Notes under the pieces: generated by a model
Databases searched by the model: none
The model's input: only the letters and a program-made list of their open reading frames with translations
What the model was told of the DNA's origin: nothing
Origin: an uncultured Paracoccaceae bacterium
GTDB lineage: Bacteria; Pseudomonadota; Alphaproteobacteria; Rhodobacterales; Rhodobacteraceae
NCBI GenBank assembly: GCA_947499715.1
Contig: CANMPL010000001.1
Span: 186,001-250,000 of the forward strand
DNA length: 64,000 nt
Direction of reading: 5' to 3'
Made by a program: the position numbers and the translations under genes
Shown: positions 27,484-37,252 of the stretch, in pieces
Layout of the letters: every line of letters begins with the position of its first letter
Position numbering within the stretch: position 1 is the stretch's first letter

Positions 27484-29928
27484 CTATTCAGCGGGGGTGA
27501 TACCTTCGGAAACCAGCCTTTCGGCCTCTGACTTGGACAATTCGATTTCCGGGAATTGCGCGACATTGCTCGTAATGGCGGCAGCGGCATTGAAATACTT
27601 CAACGCCTCCGGTTTGCGATTCAATGCCTCGTAGACCACTGCCAGATGATACAGGACCGACGGCTCTTGCGACAGCGCGGCGGCGGCATCTTCTAGATAG
27701 GGCAGCGCTTCTTCTGAATCACCACGACGATGGGCAATCCAGCCAAAGGTGTCCTGAAACGCAGGGACCTCTGATCCGCGCAACCGTCGGGCGACGGTAT
27801 AGGCACGCTCCAGGCTTTCTTCATCAGTCCGCGTATTGGCCAGCAATGTCGCGAGGTTGTTGGCAATCAACAGCGACCCTGACGCGCGCTCGTACACCCG
27901 CTCATAGATCGCGATTGCGGCTTCGGCGTCACCTTCTTCGGTCAGAACGCTGGCTTGCGCCCATGCCAGTGCGACAGAATTTGGCATCGCCTTGGTTGCC
28001 CGCTCCATCAGGCTGTCGCGCTTTTCCTTGTCGCCCTGGATCGTTGCAATCCTGATCAGGGCTGTCCAAGCAGCTTCGATCTGGTCGTTCTCTTCCACCA
28101 CCGCTTCCAGCATGTCGCGGCCTTCCTCGACTTCGCCGGTCCCGACCTTGGTCGAGGCAACAATCAATTTCAGCGCGATGTTTTCAGGATCCGCCGCAAG
28201 GCTGTCCTCGGCGACGGAAAGGGCCTCTGCCGTTTCGCCGTTCGCCAGCCGCGCACGCACAAGCGCCGCAACCGACTGGACAGAGCCATCACTGGCCGCG
28301 AGGTTTTCAAGAATACCAATCGCATCATCGATCTTTGCCTGTGACGCAAGGCGGGTGACCTCAAAACCGGCAGCTACGCGCAGCGCCTGTTCCCCACCGA
28401 TCCGACGCAGCGTGTCTTCGATCTGCGCGACCCTTGGCCAGTCTTCGCGTGCAATCTGCACACGGCCCAACGTGCCCAGAAGTTCCAGATTGTTGGGCTG
28501 AACACGCAGCGCTTCGACCAAGGTCTCTTCGGCCAACAGCAACCGATCTTCCTGAATCAACAGGTTTGCAAACCGCAGGCTAGGACCGGGGGCATTGTTG
28601 GACGTATCAACTGCAAGCGACACAAAATCGCGCGACAACTCGTGGCTGCCGGAACGGGAAAACGCATCAGCCATCAAAAGCATCGCTTCCCAATCGTCAG
28701 GATTGTTGTCGATCGCCGTACGCAACATTGTCACCGCTTCATCAGGTTGGTCATCCGCAATCAGCCATGACGCCTGCATCTTCATTGCAGCACCATTTGT
28801 GTTGTCGGTTGCCAGCACCTCTTCGACCAGCCGCCTTGCGCCGACCTCGTTGCCAGTGCCCAGCAGCATCCGGGACAACACAATCTTGGCGGTGTCCAGA
28901 TCTTCGCCCGGTGCGGCATCTTCGGCATTCACGATCGCCTCGATTGCTGCAATCGCAGCATCCCGTTCGCCCGATTCAAACTGGATACGCGCACGCTGTG
29001 TCAGCAAGATCGTCTGGTTTTCGGCCGTCTCCATCAAGCGGTCGATTTCCGCGATGGCAGCTTCGTTACCTTCGGACGCCGCGACGAGTTCGATCAGCGT
29101 GTTCGTTGCAGGCAGGTTACCGGGGTTCTTGGCAAGGTAGCCGCGCAGATAGGTGGACGCATCGTCAACCCGCCCTTGTCCCGTATAGAACTGCAACAGG
29201 GCAGGCAGGAATTCTTCGCGATTCGGGAACTTGTCGACAAGGGCAATAAGGGTCGTCTCAATTTCATCTCGCCGATCCAGCGAACCCAGAATCTGCAACC
29301 GCATGATATGCAGCTCGACCTGATCTTCGCGCTGCGCGATCAGTTCATCCATCTGCGCCAACGCCGTGTCCAGATCCGTATCGTTCATCGATTGCTGGAT
29401 CAGAATAAAGCGCAGCATCGATACTTCTGGGAATTCCGGGATCAGTGCAGCGGCTTCATCGGCGACCTGCTTTTGGACAAGCGCGTCTTCGTCTTCGCTG
29501 GCCGTCCGGAACCGCAAGACGACATCAGCCACCCCCGCAATCGGATCATCTGGCAGAAGGGTCGCAAGCTTTTTGCCGTGACGCTCAATCTCTGGCCAGT
29601 TTTGCGCATCCATCGCCAAAAGCGTCAGGGCGCGGCGCACGTCCGGGTCTTCTGGCAATAGTTCGGACAAGCGCAGATATTGCGCATTCGCCCGCGCGGG
29701 CCGGCCCATGTCCAGCAACATCTGCGCATAGGTCGTCCGTGCTTCGATATGTTGACCGTTGAGTTCAAACACATTGCGGAATTCGATTTCGGCGCGGTTG
29801 AAGTCGCCCTCTTCGATCAACGCCAGCGCATTTTCGTAGTGCTCTTCAGCGCGTTCCTCGACGCTATCACAAGCAGCAAGCGCAAAGCACAGCACGGCAG
29901 CCGCGAGCGGACGCAACGGATTCCACAT
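27484..29928 (-). CDS. TPR-repeat lipoprotein, PrsT-like (exosortase/EPS system)
   Basis: An 814-residue protein with a lipoprotein signal (AAAVLCFALAACDS) and roughly 18-20 tandem TPR/TPR-like helical repeats to the C-terminus (e.g. HYENALALIEEGDFNRAEIEFRNVFELNG, VLYHLAVVYEALNRKPEALKYFNAAA). Size, lipobox and repeat density fit PrsT, the TPR lipoprotein found beside EpsH/exosortase genes. It likely scaffolds the export machinery in the periplasm, possibly interacting with the beta-barrel encoded downstream. The protein is strikingly acidic. It heads the leftward operon. Confidence 0.8.
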   Translation of the reverse strand: MWNPLRPLAAAVLCFALAACDSVEERAEEHYENALALIEEGDFNRAEIEFRNVFELNGQHIEARTTYAQMLLDMGRPARANAQYLRLSELLPEDPDVRRALTLLAMDAQNWPEIERHGKKLATLLPDDPIAGVADVVLRFRTASEDEDALVQKQVADEAAALIPEFPEVSMLRFILIQQSMNDTDLDTALAQMDELIAQREDQVELHIMRLQILGSLDRRDEIETTLIALVDKFPNREEFLPALLQFYTGQGRVDDASTYLRGYLAKNPGNLPATNTLIELVAASEGNEAAIAEIDRLMETAENQTILLTQRARIQFESGERDAAIAAIEAIVNAEDAAPGEDLDTAKIVLSRMLLGTGNEVGARRLVEEVLATDNTNGAAMKMQASWLIADDQPDEAVTMLRTAIDNNPDDWEAMLLMADAFSRSGSHELSRDFVSLAVDTSNNAPGPSLRFANLLIQEDRLLLAEETLVEALRVQPNNLELLGTLGRVQIAREDWPRVAQIEDTLRRIGGEQALRVAAGFEVTRLASQAKIDDAIGILENLAASDGSVQSVAALVRARLANGETAEALSVAEDSLAADPENIALKLIVASTKVGTGEVEEGRDMLEAVVEENDQIEAAWTALIRIATIQGDKEKRDSLMERATKAMPNSVALAWAQASVLTEEGDAEAAIAIYERVYERASGSLLIANNLATLLANTRTDEESLERAYTVARRLRGSEVPAFQDTFGWIAHRRGDSEEALPYLEDAAAALSQEPSVLYHLAVVYEALNRKPEALKYFNAAAAITSNVAQFPEIELSKSEAERLVSEGITPAE

Positions 29929-29968
29929 AGTTAGACCTCTTGTTCGGTGCGGGAAAATCCCCGCTTGT

Positions 29969-30673
29969 TTAGCAGCCGGTCCCGCGGGCGACAGCTACCA
30001 GTGTCCGAAGCATAATGCGAATGTCGCCGCCAAAGGACAAGCTTCTCGCATAGAGATCATCAAATTGTGCACGTGCGACAAATTCGCTGTCATGCCGGGT
30101 TGAAATTTGCCACAGCCCTGAAAGCCCCGGACGCAGGTCAAAATAGCGCGTGCCAGTATACTGGTCGCGCTGATCAACCGTGAACGGACGTGGACCGATC
30201 AGCGACATGTCACCGAACAAGACGTTCAGAAACTGTGGCATCTCATCGATCGACGATTTGCGGATAAACCGGCCAGCAAGCGTGATCCGAGGATCGTTAC
30301 GCAGCTTTTGGTTCAGATCCCATTCGGCTTGAGCGTCAGGGTTGTTGGCCAGATGCTCTGCCAGCAAGGCATCGGCATTTGGCACCATGGACCGCAGCTT
30401 ATAAAGGCGAAACACCTTACCGCCCTGGCCCACACGCTCTTGCGCGTAGAATGGGTTGTGGCCGTCCAACGCCACGATCAACGCACTGACACCAACAATG
30501 GTCAGAATGATCGGGGCAAACAAAAGGACAAGAAGAACATCCAGCGCAGGTTTAACGACACGGGCATAGATCCCGTCAGTTGCACGCGCGCTTGATACTG
30601 ATTTGATCGCCGAAAGAATAACCGGCTTGTGGGACGACCTGAAACTGGAAAGATCGTCATCATGAAACGACAT
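29969..30673 (-). CDS. Undecaprenyl-phosphate sugar phosphotransferase (ExoY/WbaP C-terminal type)
   Basis: The initiating enzyme for lipid-linked repeat-unit assembly, moving a sugar-1-phosphate to undecaprenyl phosphate. 234 residues: a cytoplasmic N-terminal tail, one TM hairpin (ALDVLLVLLFAPIILTIVGVSALIVA) and the conserved catalytic domain: QERVGQGGKVFRLYKLRSM, RFIRKSSIDEMPQFLNVLFGDMSLIGPRP and LRPGLSGLWQIS. It lacks the four-helix N-terminal region of WbaP and so resembles ExoY. The upstream AAGGAAA is its ribosome-binding site. It is divergent from the ATPase-Wzz-BY-kinase operon. Confidence 0.93.
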   Translation of the reverse strand: MSFHDDDLSSFRSSHKPVILSAIKSVSSARATDGIYARVVKPALDVLLVLLFAPIILTIVGVSALIVALDGHNPFYAQERVGQGGKVFRLYKLRSMVPNADALLAEHLANNPDAQAEWDLNQKLRNDPRITLAGRFIRKSSIDEMPQFLNVLFGDMSLIGPRPFTVDQRDQYTGTRYFDLRPGLSGLWQISTRHDSEFVARAQFDDLYARSLSFGGDIRIMLRTLVAVARGTGC

Positions 30674-31056
30674 AAACTGTTTTCCTTAAACATGCCCAAA
30701 ATTCGGGCTACTTATAACGAACGTAGGAATGCGGCTTCAGCAACACCTTACACGGTTTTCAACCATCATCCCCCGCAGCCTTATTCTGACCACAAATGAG
30801 TATAGGCAAATTTTCGCTAAATTTGCAAATAATCCCGTCGGAAAGTTCACTATTGGTTAAGCATAACAGGCCGAAACAGGCCGAATGCGCAGAAAATCAT
30901 CAAAATCTGCGCGTTTGCGCCATCAAACAGTCAGAATGTTTTGTTTCATAATGGTCCCGAAGCAGCGGAAATCGGGGGTACTGTGGCAGATTAGGCAACG
31001 ATTGAATGGTGTTCTGCGAATCAGAACACTATCTGACAAGTCAGTCACTGTGATTT
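30674..31056. promoter_or_regulatory. 383-base divergent intergenic region of the EPS operons
   Basis: AT-rich region between the sugar transferase and the XrtA-type ATPase genes, the probable control region for both EPS transcripts. It holds a tandem direct repeat of AACAGGCCGA (30865-30874, 30875-30884) and two palindromes close to the ATPase start, described separately. No coding frame or RNA gene is recognised, and the promoters were not resolved. Confidence 0.6.
31009..31044. promoter_or_regulatory. Two adjacent palindromes before the EPS ATPase gene
   Basis: GTGTTCTG (31009-31016) and CAGAACAC (31022-31029) are perfect 8-base arms around a 5-base centre; CTGAC (31033-31037) and GTCAG (31040-31044) follow at once. 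They end 12 bases before the ATG at 31057 and overlap the expected ribosome-binding region, so they may be operators or RNA hairpins that control translation. Confidence 0.5.
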
Positions 31057-32100
31057 ATGGCAGACATTACGCAACAAGAAGAAGGCATGATCGGCTTGGC
31101 AAAGACCGACAACACTGGCAACGCGTCGCTCTGGTCCAAATTCTTTGGACGCAAGGGCGCGCCCCTGCTTGCCCCGCAACCAGATCCCCCGCCCTTCCGA
31201 AGTGCGCGCGCGGCCGAGGAAGACGCAGAAGACGCCGCCGAACCGGCTGGCGATTTCTTTTCTGTCGGCTTCGGCCTAAAGCGCCGCGCCTTCACGCTTT
31301 TGCCTGATCCCGACTTCCTGTTCTGGAGCCCGGGACACAAACGCGCCTACTCTGTCCTTGAATACGGGATCATGACGCGCGCGCCGATCACCGTGATCAC
31401 GGGTGATGTCGGCGCAGGTAAGACCACATTGCTACAGGCACTGCTGGAACGCGTGAATGACGACACCATCGTTGGGTTGATCTCAAATGCCCACGGCAAC
31501 CGGGGCGATCTTCTGCGGTGGGCCCTATCTGCGCTGGACGTGCCCAGCCCGCGCGAAGCCAACTATGTTGAAACCTTCCAGATCCTGCAGAACTTTCTGG
31601 TCGAAAACTATGCGGCAGGGAAATACGCCATTCTGGTCATCGACGAGGCGCAGCAGCTAAGCCCCGAAGGCTTGGAAGAACTGCGGATGCTGACCAATAT
31701 CAACACCCGCACGGACGAACTTTTGCAGCTTGTCCTTATCGGTCAGCCAGAGCTGAAAGAGGTCATCTCGCGCCCTGAAATGCGCCAGTTTGCACAGCGC
31801 ATCATGGCATCGTTCCACCTGGGTCCGATGGATGCCGATACCACCTCTGCTTATATCCGTCATCGCCTTGAACACGCGGGCGGATCCGGTGAACAAATCA
31901 CCGACAGCGCAGCCGCGCTGGTCTATGAACAAACAGGCGGGATCCCGCGTCTGATCAACAAGCTTTGCGACTTTGCGATCGTTTACGCCGCAACGGCAGA
32001 GCAACAAATCATCGACAAGCCAATCGTCGAAAGCGTAATAAGAGACGGGCTATTGCAAGGGGTGACGGCCGACACCCCCGGTGAAAGCGATGTATTATGA
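31057..32100 (+). CDS. XrtA/ExeA-type AAA ATPase (exosortase/EPS-associated)
   Basis: A 347-residue ATPase. After a variable, Ala/Asp-rich N-terminal tail (to about residue 70) comes the TIGR03015-like core: FTLLPDPDFLFWSPGHKRAYSVLEYGI, Walker A GDVGAGKTTLLQ, Walker B AILVIDEAQQLS, sensor-1 LQLVLIGQPEL and arginine region GGIPRLINKLCD. The family (ExeA, PEP-CTERM ATPase) is peripheral to the membrane and powers assembly of the envelope export complex; the PG-binding domain of ExeA itself is not present. Its stop overlaps the Wzz-like start by 4 bases. Confidence 0.9.
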   Translation: MADITQQEEGMIGLAKTDNTGNASLWSKFFGRKGAPLLAPQPDPPPFRSARAAEEDAEDAAEPAGDFFSVGFGLKRRAFTLLPDPDFLFWSPGHKRAYSVLEYGIMTRAPITVITGDVGAGKTTLLQALLERVNDDTIVGLISNAHGNRGDLLRWALSALDVPSPREANYVETFQILQNFLVENYAAGKYAILVIDEAQQLSPEGLEELRMLTNINTRTDELLQLVLIGQPELKEVISRPEMRQFAQRIMASFHLGPMDADTTSAYIRHRLEHAGGSGEQITDSAAALVYEQTGGIPRLINKLCDFAIVYAATAEQQIIDKPIVESVIRDGLLQGVTADTPGESDVL

Positions 32101-33650
32101 GTGCCTTAATTAAATTCTATTGGACCCTATTCCTGCGCCGACTCCCCGTGATGGCGGTGCTTTTCTTGCTGTTCTCCGTGGCTGGTCTTGCCACCGCATT
32201 GCGCCTGCCTCCGACGTTTCAGGCCTCTGCCCGCCTTATCGTTGAGACACCGCAGATTCCGGATGAACTGGCACAATCCACAGTGCGTATCTCGGCCACC
32301 GAAGAGATTGAATTCATCCGCCAGCGCCTGTTCACGCGTTCTACACTTCTGGAACTTCAGCAACGTTTTCGCGTTCTCGACGACACCGCCAGCATGACAC
32401 CTGACGAGATCGTCAGCGAAATGCGCAGACGTACCGACATTCGGAGCTTTCAAAGCGGGGCCTCCCGCCGGGGCGAGGCACGGCCAACGCTCGTGAATGT
32501 GAATTTTGAGGCTCGCGATGGTCGGATTGCGGCCAATGTCGTCAATGAATTCGTGACCCGCATCATCGATGAAAACGTCAGTCTGCGCACCGATACCGCC
32601 GAAGACACGCTCGCCTTCTTCAGCCAAGAGGTCGAACGCCTGAGCCAGGAACTTAATGGCCGAAGCGTCGAAATATCAGAATTTCAGCGCGACAACGCTG
32701 ACGCTCTGCCGGGCGATTTGTCCTTCAAACAGTCGCGTCTTGCCCTTTTGCAGGAACGCATCGCGACCTCTGAACGCGAACGCAATGCGCTGGTCGAGCA
32801 GAAGGCGCGTATTCAGGTCGCCTTTGAGCGCACAGGCGGGCTAAGTGCCGGTGGCACCGCGCCCCGCGCCTCCATTGACGAACGCCAGCTCAACACGCTG
32901 CGCACCCAGTTGCGGCAGGCTTTGACCGTCTATTCGGAAACAAACCCCAACGTGGTCTCCCTGCGCAATCAGATCGAACTGCTCGAGGCGCAAATCGCGG
33001 CAGATGCCGCTGAACCAGTTGAGGTCAGCAATGCAGCCCAGCTTGTTCTTGAGTTACAGATGTCCGAAATCGATTCTCGAATAAACAGCATTACGAACGA
33101 AATCGCCCGTTCAGAGCAGCGCGTGGCAGAGATTTCTGAAAGTGTCGCGCGCACGCCCAGCGTCGCGGTCGAGCTGGATAAGCTTAACCGCGACTACGAA
33201 AACATCCGCTCGCAATACGACAGTGCCGTGCGCAGTCTGGCCCGCGCGAACATGGGCGAACGGATCGAACTGACGGCCCGTGGCCAAAGGATCACCCTGA
33301 TCGAAGCCGCGACCGTGCCAAACGAACCCAGCAGCCCAAATCGTCCGCGCGTTGCAATGATGGGTATTGGTCTTGGACTCGGCTCTGCCGCGGGATTTTT
33401 CCTTTTGCTTGAATTGCTTAACCGCACCATCCGGCGACCGGTTGAGCTGACGGCTGCATTGGGAATCACCCCAATCGCGACCATTCCGTTCATCGAAAGC
33501 AAAAGCCGCCGGATCGTGCGCCGGTCCTTCAAGGTGCTCGCCATTGTGTTGACCATTGTCGCAATTCTTGGCGGAATATACGTGGTCGACAACTACTACA
33601 TGCCGATCGAACTGATCGTGCAGAAAGTCATCCGCCGGGTGGGTCTATGA
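32097..33650 (+). CDS. Polysaccharide chain-length determinant, Wzz/GumC-like
   Basis: A polysaccharide co-polymerase of 517 residues. Two TM segments flank a long periplasmic domain: N-terminal (VMAVLFLLFSVAGLATAL) and C-terminal (VLAIVLTIVAILGGIYVV), the latter unusually near the end. The Wzz domain (FQASARLIVETPQIP) is followed by long coiled coils (residues about 170-390), then the Pro/Gly-rich LIEAATVPNEPSSPNRPRV motif. It sets polymer length and works with the BY-kinase encoded 35 bases downstream; the kinase is separate rather than fused. Confidence 0.92.
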   Translation: MSALIKFYWTLFLRRLPVMAVLFLLFSVAGLATALRLPPTFQASARLIVETPQIPDELAQSTVRISATEEIEFIRQRLFTRSTLLELQQRFRVLDDTASMTPDEIVSEMRRRTDIRSFQSGASRRGEARPTLVNVNFEARDGRIAANVVNEFVTRIIDENVSLRTDTAEDTLAFFSQEVERLSQELNGRSVEISEFQRDNADALPGDLSFKQSRLALLQERIATSERERNALVEQKARIQVAFERTGGLSAGGTAPRASIDERQLNTLRTQLRQALTVYSETNPNVVSLRNQIELLEAQIAADAAEPVEVSNAAQLVLELQMSEIDSRINSITNEIARSEQRVAEISESVARTPSVAVELDKLNRDYENIRSQYDSAVRSLARANMGERIELTARGQRITLIEAATVPNEPSSPNRPRVAMMGIGLGLGSAAGFFLLLELLNRTIRRPVELTAALGITPIATIPFIESKSRRIVRRSFKVLAIVLTIVAILGGIYVVDNYYMPIELIVQKVIRRVGL

Positions 33651-33685
33651 CCTTTTCGACGCTGGCATAGGAAAAGAGGCACGGC

Positions 33686-34507
33686 ATGGAAAAGCTGCAA
33701 AAAGCAATTGCTGACGCGCGCAAATCCCGCGCGAGCAGCGCAGGTCGTGCCTCGCCCGGCAAAGCGCGCGCACGACAGACCAAAACAGAGGCTGGCGACG
33801 TTTGGAGTGAAATCCAACCGATCACCCCAGATCCCCGTCATATGACCCGCAATCGCATCGTCTCGCACAAGGCGGATGCCGCCTCCGCTGCCTTTGACGT
33901 GCTGCGCACAAAGGTCATGCAGCAGATGCGGCAGAATGACTGGAAACGGCTGATGATCACCTCGCCCATGCCAAGCTGTGGCAAGACCACACTTGCGGCC
34001 AACATGGCTTATGGCATCGCCAGGCAGGGTGCAAAATCGGCCATCCTGATGGAACTTGATCTGCGCAAACCCAATCTTGCAAACATCCTGGGCGAAACAC
34101 CAAAGCACGACATCCGGGATGTCCTGGCAAGCAAGGTCGCGTTTCAGGATCAAGCCTTGCGGATCGGGAAAAACGTCGCCGTTTCAATGGCATCTCGTCG
34201 GTCGGCTGACCCAACGCGCTTTCTGATTTCGGGCGAAACCCACGACAAGATCAGCGAGCTGGAAGAGATCTATCAACCCGACATGATGATCTTTGACATG
34301 CCGCCTTTGCTGGTCAATGACGACGCCCGGTCGTTCCTGCCCAACGTCGATTGCGTCTTGCTTGTCGCCCGCGCGGAATCAACCACAAACAAGCAAATCG
34401 ACGTCTGCGAAAAAGAAGTTTCGGAGCAGACCAACGTCGTTGGCGTCGTGTTGAATCACTGCAAATTCGCGGATGAGACCCAAGGCTACGGTTACGGAAA
34501 CTACTAG
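33686..34507 (+). CDS. CpsD/CapB-type BY-kinase (P-loop tyrosine autokinase)
   Basis: Cytoplasmic tyrosine autokinase partner of the Wzz-like protein. 273 residues: a basic N-terminal tail (residues 10-35), Walker A ITSPMPSCGKTTLAANMA, a Walker A' segment ILMELDLRKPNL and Walker B MMIFDMPP. The C-terminus ends with three closely spaced Tyr (GYGYGNY), the usual autophosphorylation cluster in miniature. The first Asp of Walker A' (normally DxDxR) is Glu here, ELDLR. The CDS begins at ATG 33686. It is convergent with rmlA; the two genes overlap by 4 bases. Confidence 0.88.
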   Translation: MEKLQKAIADARKSRASSAGRASPGKARARQTKTEAGDVWSEIQPITPDPRHMTRNRIVSHKADAASAAFDVLRTKVMQQMRQNDWKRLMITSPMPSCGKTTLAANMAYGIARQGAKSAILMELDLRKPNLANILGETPKHDIRDVLASKVAFQDQALRIGKNVAVSMASRRSADPTRFLISGETHDKISELEEIYQPDMMIFDMPPLLVNDDARSFLPNVDCVLLVARAESTTNKQIDVCEKEVSEQTNVVGVVLNHCKFADETQGYGYGNY

Positions 34508-35373
34508 CGCAAAAGCCCGCGCAAATACTCACCGTAATTGTTCTTGCCAAACATCTCTGCGCGTTTGTGCAGGGCATCGGCATCAATCCAGCCAGCCTCG
34601 AACGCGATCTCTTCAGGGGAACCCGTCTGCAACCCCTGCCGGTCCTGCAACGTGCGCACAAAGTTGCCCGCATCCAGCAGTGACGCATGCGTGCCAGTAT
34701 CAAGCCAGGCAAAACCACGCCCCATCTTTTCGACCGTCAGCAAACCGGCATCCAGATACATCTCTAGCAGGGTCACGATCTCAAGCTCCCCGCGTGCAGA
34801 CGGCGTGACCTCACGCGCCAGCTTTGGCGCATTCCCGTCCAGAAAATACAGGCCCGTCACCGCATAGGGTGATGGCGCAACTGCGGGCTTTTCGATGATC
34901 GCCTTGACCGTTTCACCTTCGAAATCAACAACGCCATAGCGTTCCGGGTCAGACACGCGATAGCCAAAGACCGTCCCGCCTTCGACCTTCTTGTCCGCTT
35001 TCAAAAGGCTTTCGGGCAGGCCATGCCCAAAAAAGATATTGTCCCCCAGAACCATCGCACTTGGCGCGCCATCCAGAAAATCCTCAGCCAGAATATAGGC
35101 CTGCGCCAAGCCGTCAGGGCTTGGTTGCACGATCCAGGTCAGATCAATGCCCCACTGCGATCCGTCTCCCATAAGCCTTTGAAATTGCGCCTGATCTTGC
35201 GGCGTTGTGATCATCGCAATCTCACGAATACCTGCCAGCATCAGGATGCTAAGCGGGTAGAAGATCATCGGCTTGTCGTAAACCGGCAAAAGCTGTTTTG
35301 AGACGGCCAATGTCATCGGATATAGCCGTGTGCCCGACCCACCTGCCAGAATGATTCCCTTGCGCTGTGTCAT
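34504..35373 (-). CDS. rmlA: Glucose-1-phosphate thymidylyltransferase
   Basis: First enzyme of dTDP-L-rhamnose synthesis: glucose-1-phosphate plus dTTP to dTDP-glucose. The start is ATG at 35373 ([21 protein letters not shown]), in ATGA overlap with the rmlD stop; 31 more codons are open upstream within rmlD. The nucleotidyltransferase signature GGSGTRLYPMTLAVSKQLLPVYDKPMI is nearly the E. coli RmlA text, with LGDNIFFGHGL and the C-terminal KNNYGEYL. Last gene of the rmlCBDA operon. Confidence 0.97.
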   Translation of the reverse strand: MTQRKGIILAGGSGTRLYPMTLAVSKQLLPVYDKPMIFYPLSILMLAGIREIAMITTPQDQAQFQRLMGDGSQWGIDLTWIVQPSPDGLAQAYILAEDFLDGAPSAMVLGDNIFFGHGLPESLLKADKKVEGGTVFGYRVSDPERYGVVDFEGETVKAIIEKPAVAPSPYAVTGLYFLDGNAPKLAREVTPSARGELEIVTLLEMYLDAGLLTVEKMGRGFAWLDTGTHASLLDAGNFVRTLQDRQGLQTGSPEEIAFEAGWIDADALHKRAEMFGKNNYGEYLRGLLR

Positions 35374-36218
35374 GCGCTTGCCTCCAAAACCTTTGTCACG
35401 ACCTGACGCAATGCAGGCTGCCATGCCGGGGGTGTAATGCCAAAAGTGTCCGTCAACGTGGCGCAATCAAGCCGCGAATTTGACGGCCGCTTTGCCGGCG
35501 TCGGATAGTCGCGACCGGGGATGCCCGTTACCGCCACTTTTTGCCCGCTTGCCGCAAACACTGCACGGGCAAAATCGGCCCAACTCACGCTGGGTTGTCC
35601 GCTGAAATGATAGGTCCCGGCCTTGTCCGCGTCCCGCAATTGGGCGGCAATCTCAAGACATGCCGCCGCAATCGCATCCGCCGGGGTTGGCCCGGTCACT
35701 TGATCCGCCACGACATTCAGCACATCGCGCTCGGCCCCCAGCCGCAGCATCGTCTTGACGAAATTCGCGCCATCGGCCGAAAAAACCGCAGCCGTGCGCA
35801 GGACTACGGCCCGGCCACTCGCGGCGCTCACCGCGATTTCACCGGCCAGCTTGCTGCGCCCATAGGCACCAAGGGGCGCGGTGGGGGCGTCGGGCGTCCA
35901 CGGCGCATCACCGCTGCCGTCAAAGACGTAATCGGTCGAGATATGGACGAATGGGATGTCCCGCGCGGCACATGCAACGGCCATTGCACCGGGTGCATCG
36001 CCGTTGATCACCGTTGCCAGCGCCTCTTCCGTTTCGGCTTTGTCGACGGCGGTATAGGCGGCTGCGTTGATCACTGCGGTCGGCGCCACATCGGCGATCA
36101 ATGCGCCAATCCCGTCCGGCCTAGCCAGATCCAGCGTTTCGCGGCCCACACAGGTCGCCCCCATCCGGCCCAGCGCCAGCGCCACCTGACCTGTCTTGCC
36201 GAACACCAGGACCGTCAT
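35370..36218 (-). CDS. rmlD: dTDP-4-dehydrorhamnose reductase
   Basis: Final step of dTDP-L-rhamnose synthesis. The start is ATG at 36218 ([17 protein letters not shown]), coupled to rmlB by a 4-base overlap. The NAD(P)-binding loop [11 protein letters not shown], the [14 protein letters not shown] motif and the [13 protein letters not shown] region with the extended-SDR Tyr-x3-Lys (YGRSKLAGE) identify it. 283 residues, normal length. Confidence 0.95.
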   Translation of the reverse strand: MTVLVFGKTGQVALALGRMGATCVGRETLDLARPDGIGALIADVAPTAVINAAAYTAVDKAETEEALATVINGDAPGAMAVACAARDIPFVHISTDYVFDGSGDAPWTPDAPTAPLGAYGRSKLAGEIAVSAASGRAVVLRTAAVFSADGANFVKTMLRLGAERDVLNVVADQVTGPTPADAIAAACLEIAAQLRDADKAGTYHFSGQPSVSWADFARAVFAASGQKVAVTGIPGRDYPTPAKRPSNSRLDCATLTDTFGITPPAWQPALRQVVTKVLEASA

Positions 36219-37252
36219 TTCGCGCCCAGCCGTTCCCCAACCCCGTCCCGGTCCAGCAAGGCCTGCAACCAATCGCCATTGTCCAGATACCACTGCACTG
36301 TCAGCCGCAGACCCTCATCCACCGTGACCGAGGGCGTCCAGCCCAGCTCTGCCTCGACCCGCGTGGCATCAATGGCATAACGCTGGTCGTGGCCGGGCCG
36401 GTCGGTCACAAAGGTAATCTGATCGGCATAGGGGTGGTTCGCTGGCCGCAGTTCATCCAGAATTGTGCAAAGCTTGCCCACAAGGTCGATATTCTTCACC
36501 TCGTTGAATCCGCCGATATTGTAGGACTGCCCAAGCGCGCCCTTGTCGAGCGCCAGCAGCAAGGCGGTTGCGTGATCTTCCACATATAGCCAATCACGGA
36601 TGTTTTCGCCCTTGCCGTAAACCGGGATCGGCTTGCCGCCCAAGGCGTTCAAAATAACCACCGGCACCAGCTTTTCCGGGAACTGACAGGGGCCGTAGTT
36701 GTTGGAACAATTTGTCACGATCACAGGCAGGCCATAGGTCTCTGCCCAGGCACGCACCAGATGGTCCGACCCCGCCTTGGATGCCGAATAGGGGCTGCGC
36801 GGGTCATAGGGCGATTTTTCGGTAAACAGCCCCGTTGGCCCCAACGACCCAAACACTTCATCGGTCGAGATGTGGTGGAACCGGAACGCTTCGGGCTTGC
36901 CCTTGCCCGCCCAATAGGCGCGAGCTGCTTCGAGCATGGTGTAAGTGCCAATCACATTGGTCGAAACGAATTCTCCCGGCCCGTCAATGGACCTGTCGAC
37001 GTGTGATTCAGCGGCCAGATGCATGACCGCGTCAGGCTGATGGGTGGCAAAGATGCGGTCCATCGCATCGCGGTCTCGGATATCCGCTTGCTCCAACAGA
37101 TAGCGGTCGCTGGTTGCTGCCTCGGCCACATTCGCCAGACACGCCGCATAGGTCAGGCTATCGACATTGACGACTGCGTCGCCACGCGCAATCGCCTGAC
37201 GCACCACGGCGGATCCGATGAAACCCGCACCGCCTGTCACCAAAATCTTCAT
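36215..37252 (-). CDS. rmlB: dTDP-glucose 4,6-dehydratase
   Basis: Second step of dTDP-L-rhamnose synthesis; an extended SDR with bound NAD+. The glycine motif [25 protein letters not shown], the catalytic [11 protein letters not shown] (Asp-Glu) and [11 protein letters not shown] (Tyr-x3-Lys), and the C-terminal [12 protein letters not shown] all match RmlB. 345 residues. Its start overlaps the rmlC stop by 4 bases. Confidence 0.97.
   Translation of the reverse strand: MKILVTGGAGFIGSAVVRQAIARGDAVVNVDSLTYAACLANVAEAATSDRYLLEQADIRDRDAMDRIFATHQPDAVMHLAAESHVDRSIDGPGEFVSTNVIGTYTMLEAARAYWAGKGKPEAFRFHHISTDEVFGSLGPTGLFTEKSPYDPRSPYSASKAGSDHLVRAWAETYGLPVIVTNCSNNYGPCQFPEKLVPVVILNALGGKPIPVYGKGENIRDWLYVEDHATALLLALDKGALGQSYNIGGFNEVKNIDLVGKLCTILDELRPANHPYADQITFVTDRPGHDQRYAIDATRVEAELGWTPSVTVDEGLRLTVQWYLDNGDWLQALLDRDGVGERLGAK

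Noticed and set aside
30674-31056. Sigma-54 (-24/-12) promoter in the EPS intergenic region
   Set aside because: The nearest match (TGGCAG then GGCA) has the wrong GG to GC spacing, 8 rather than 10 bases.
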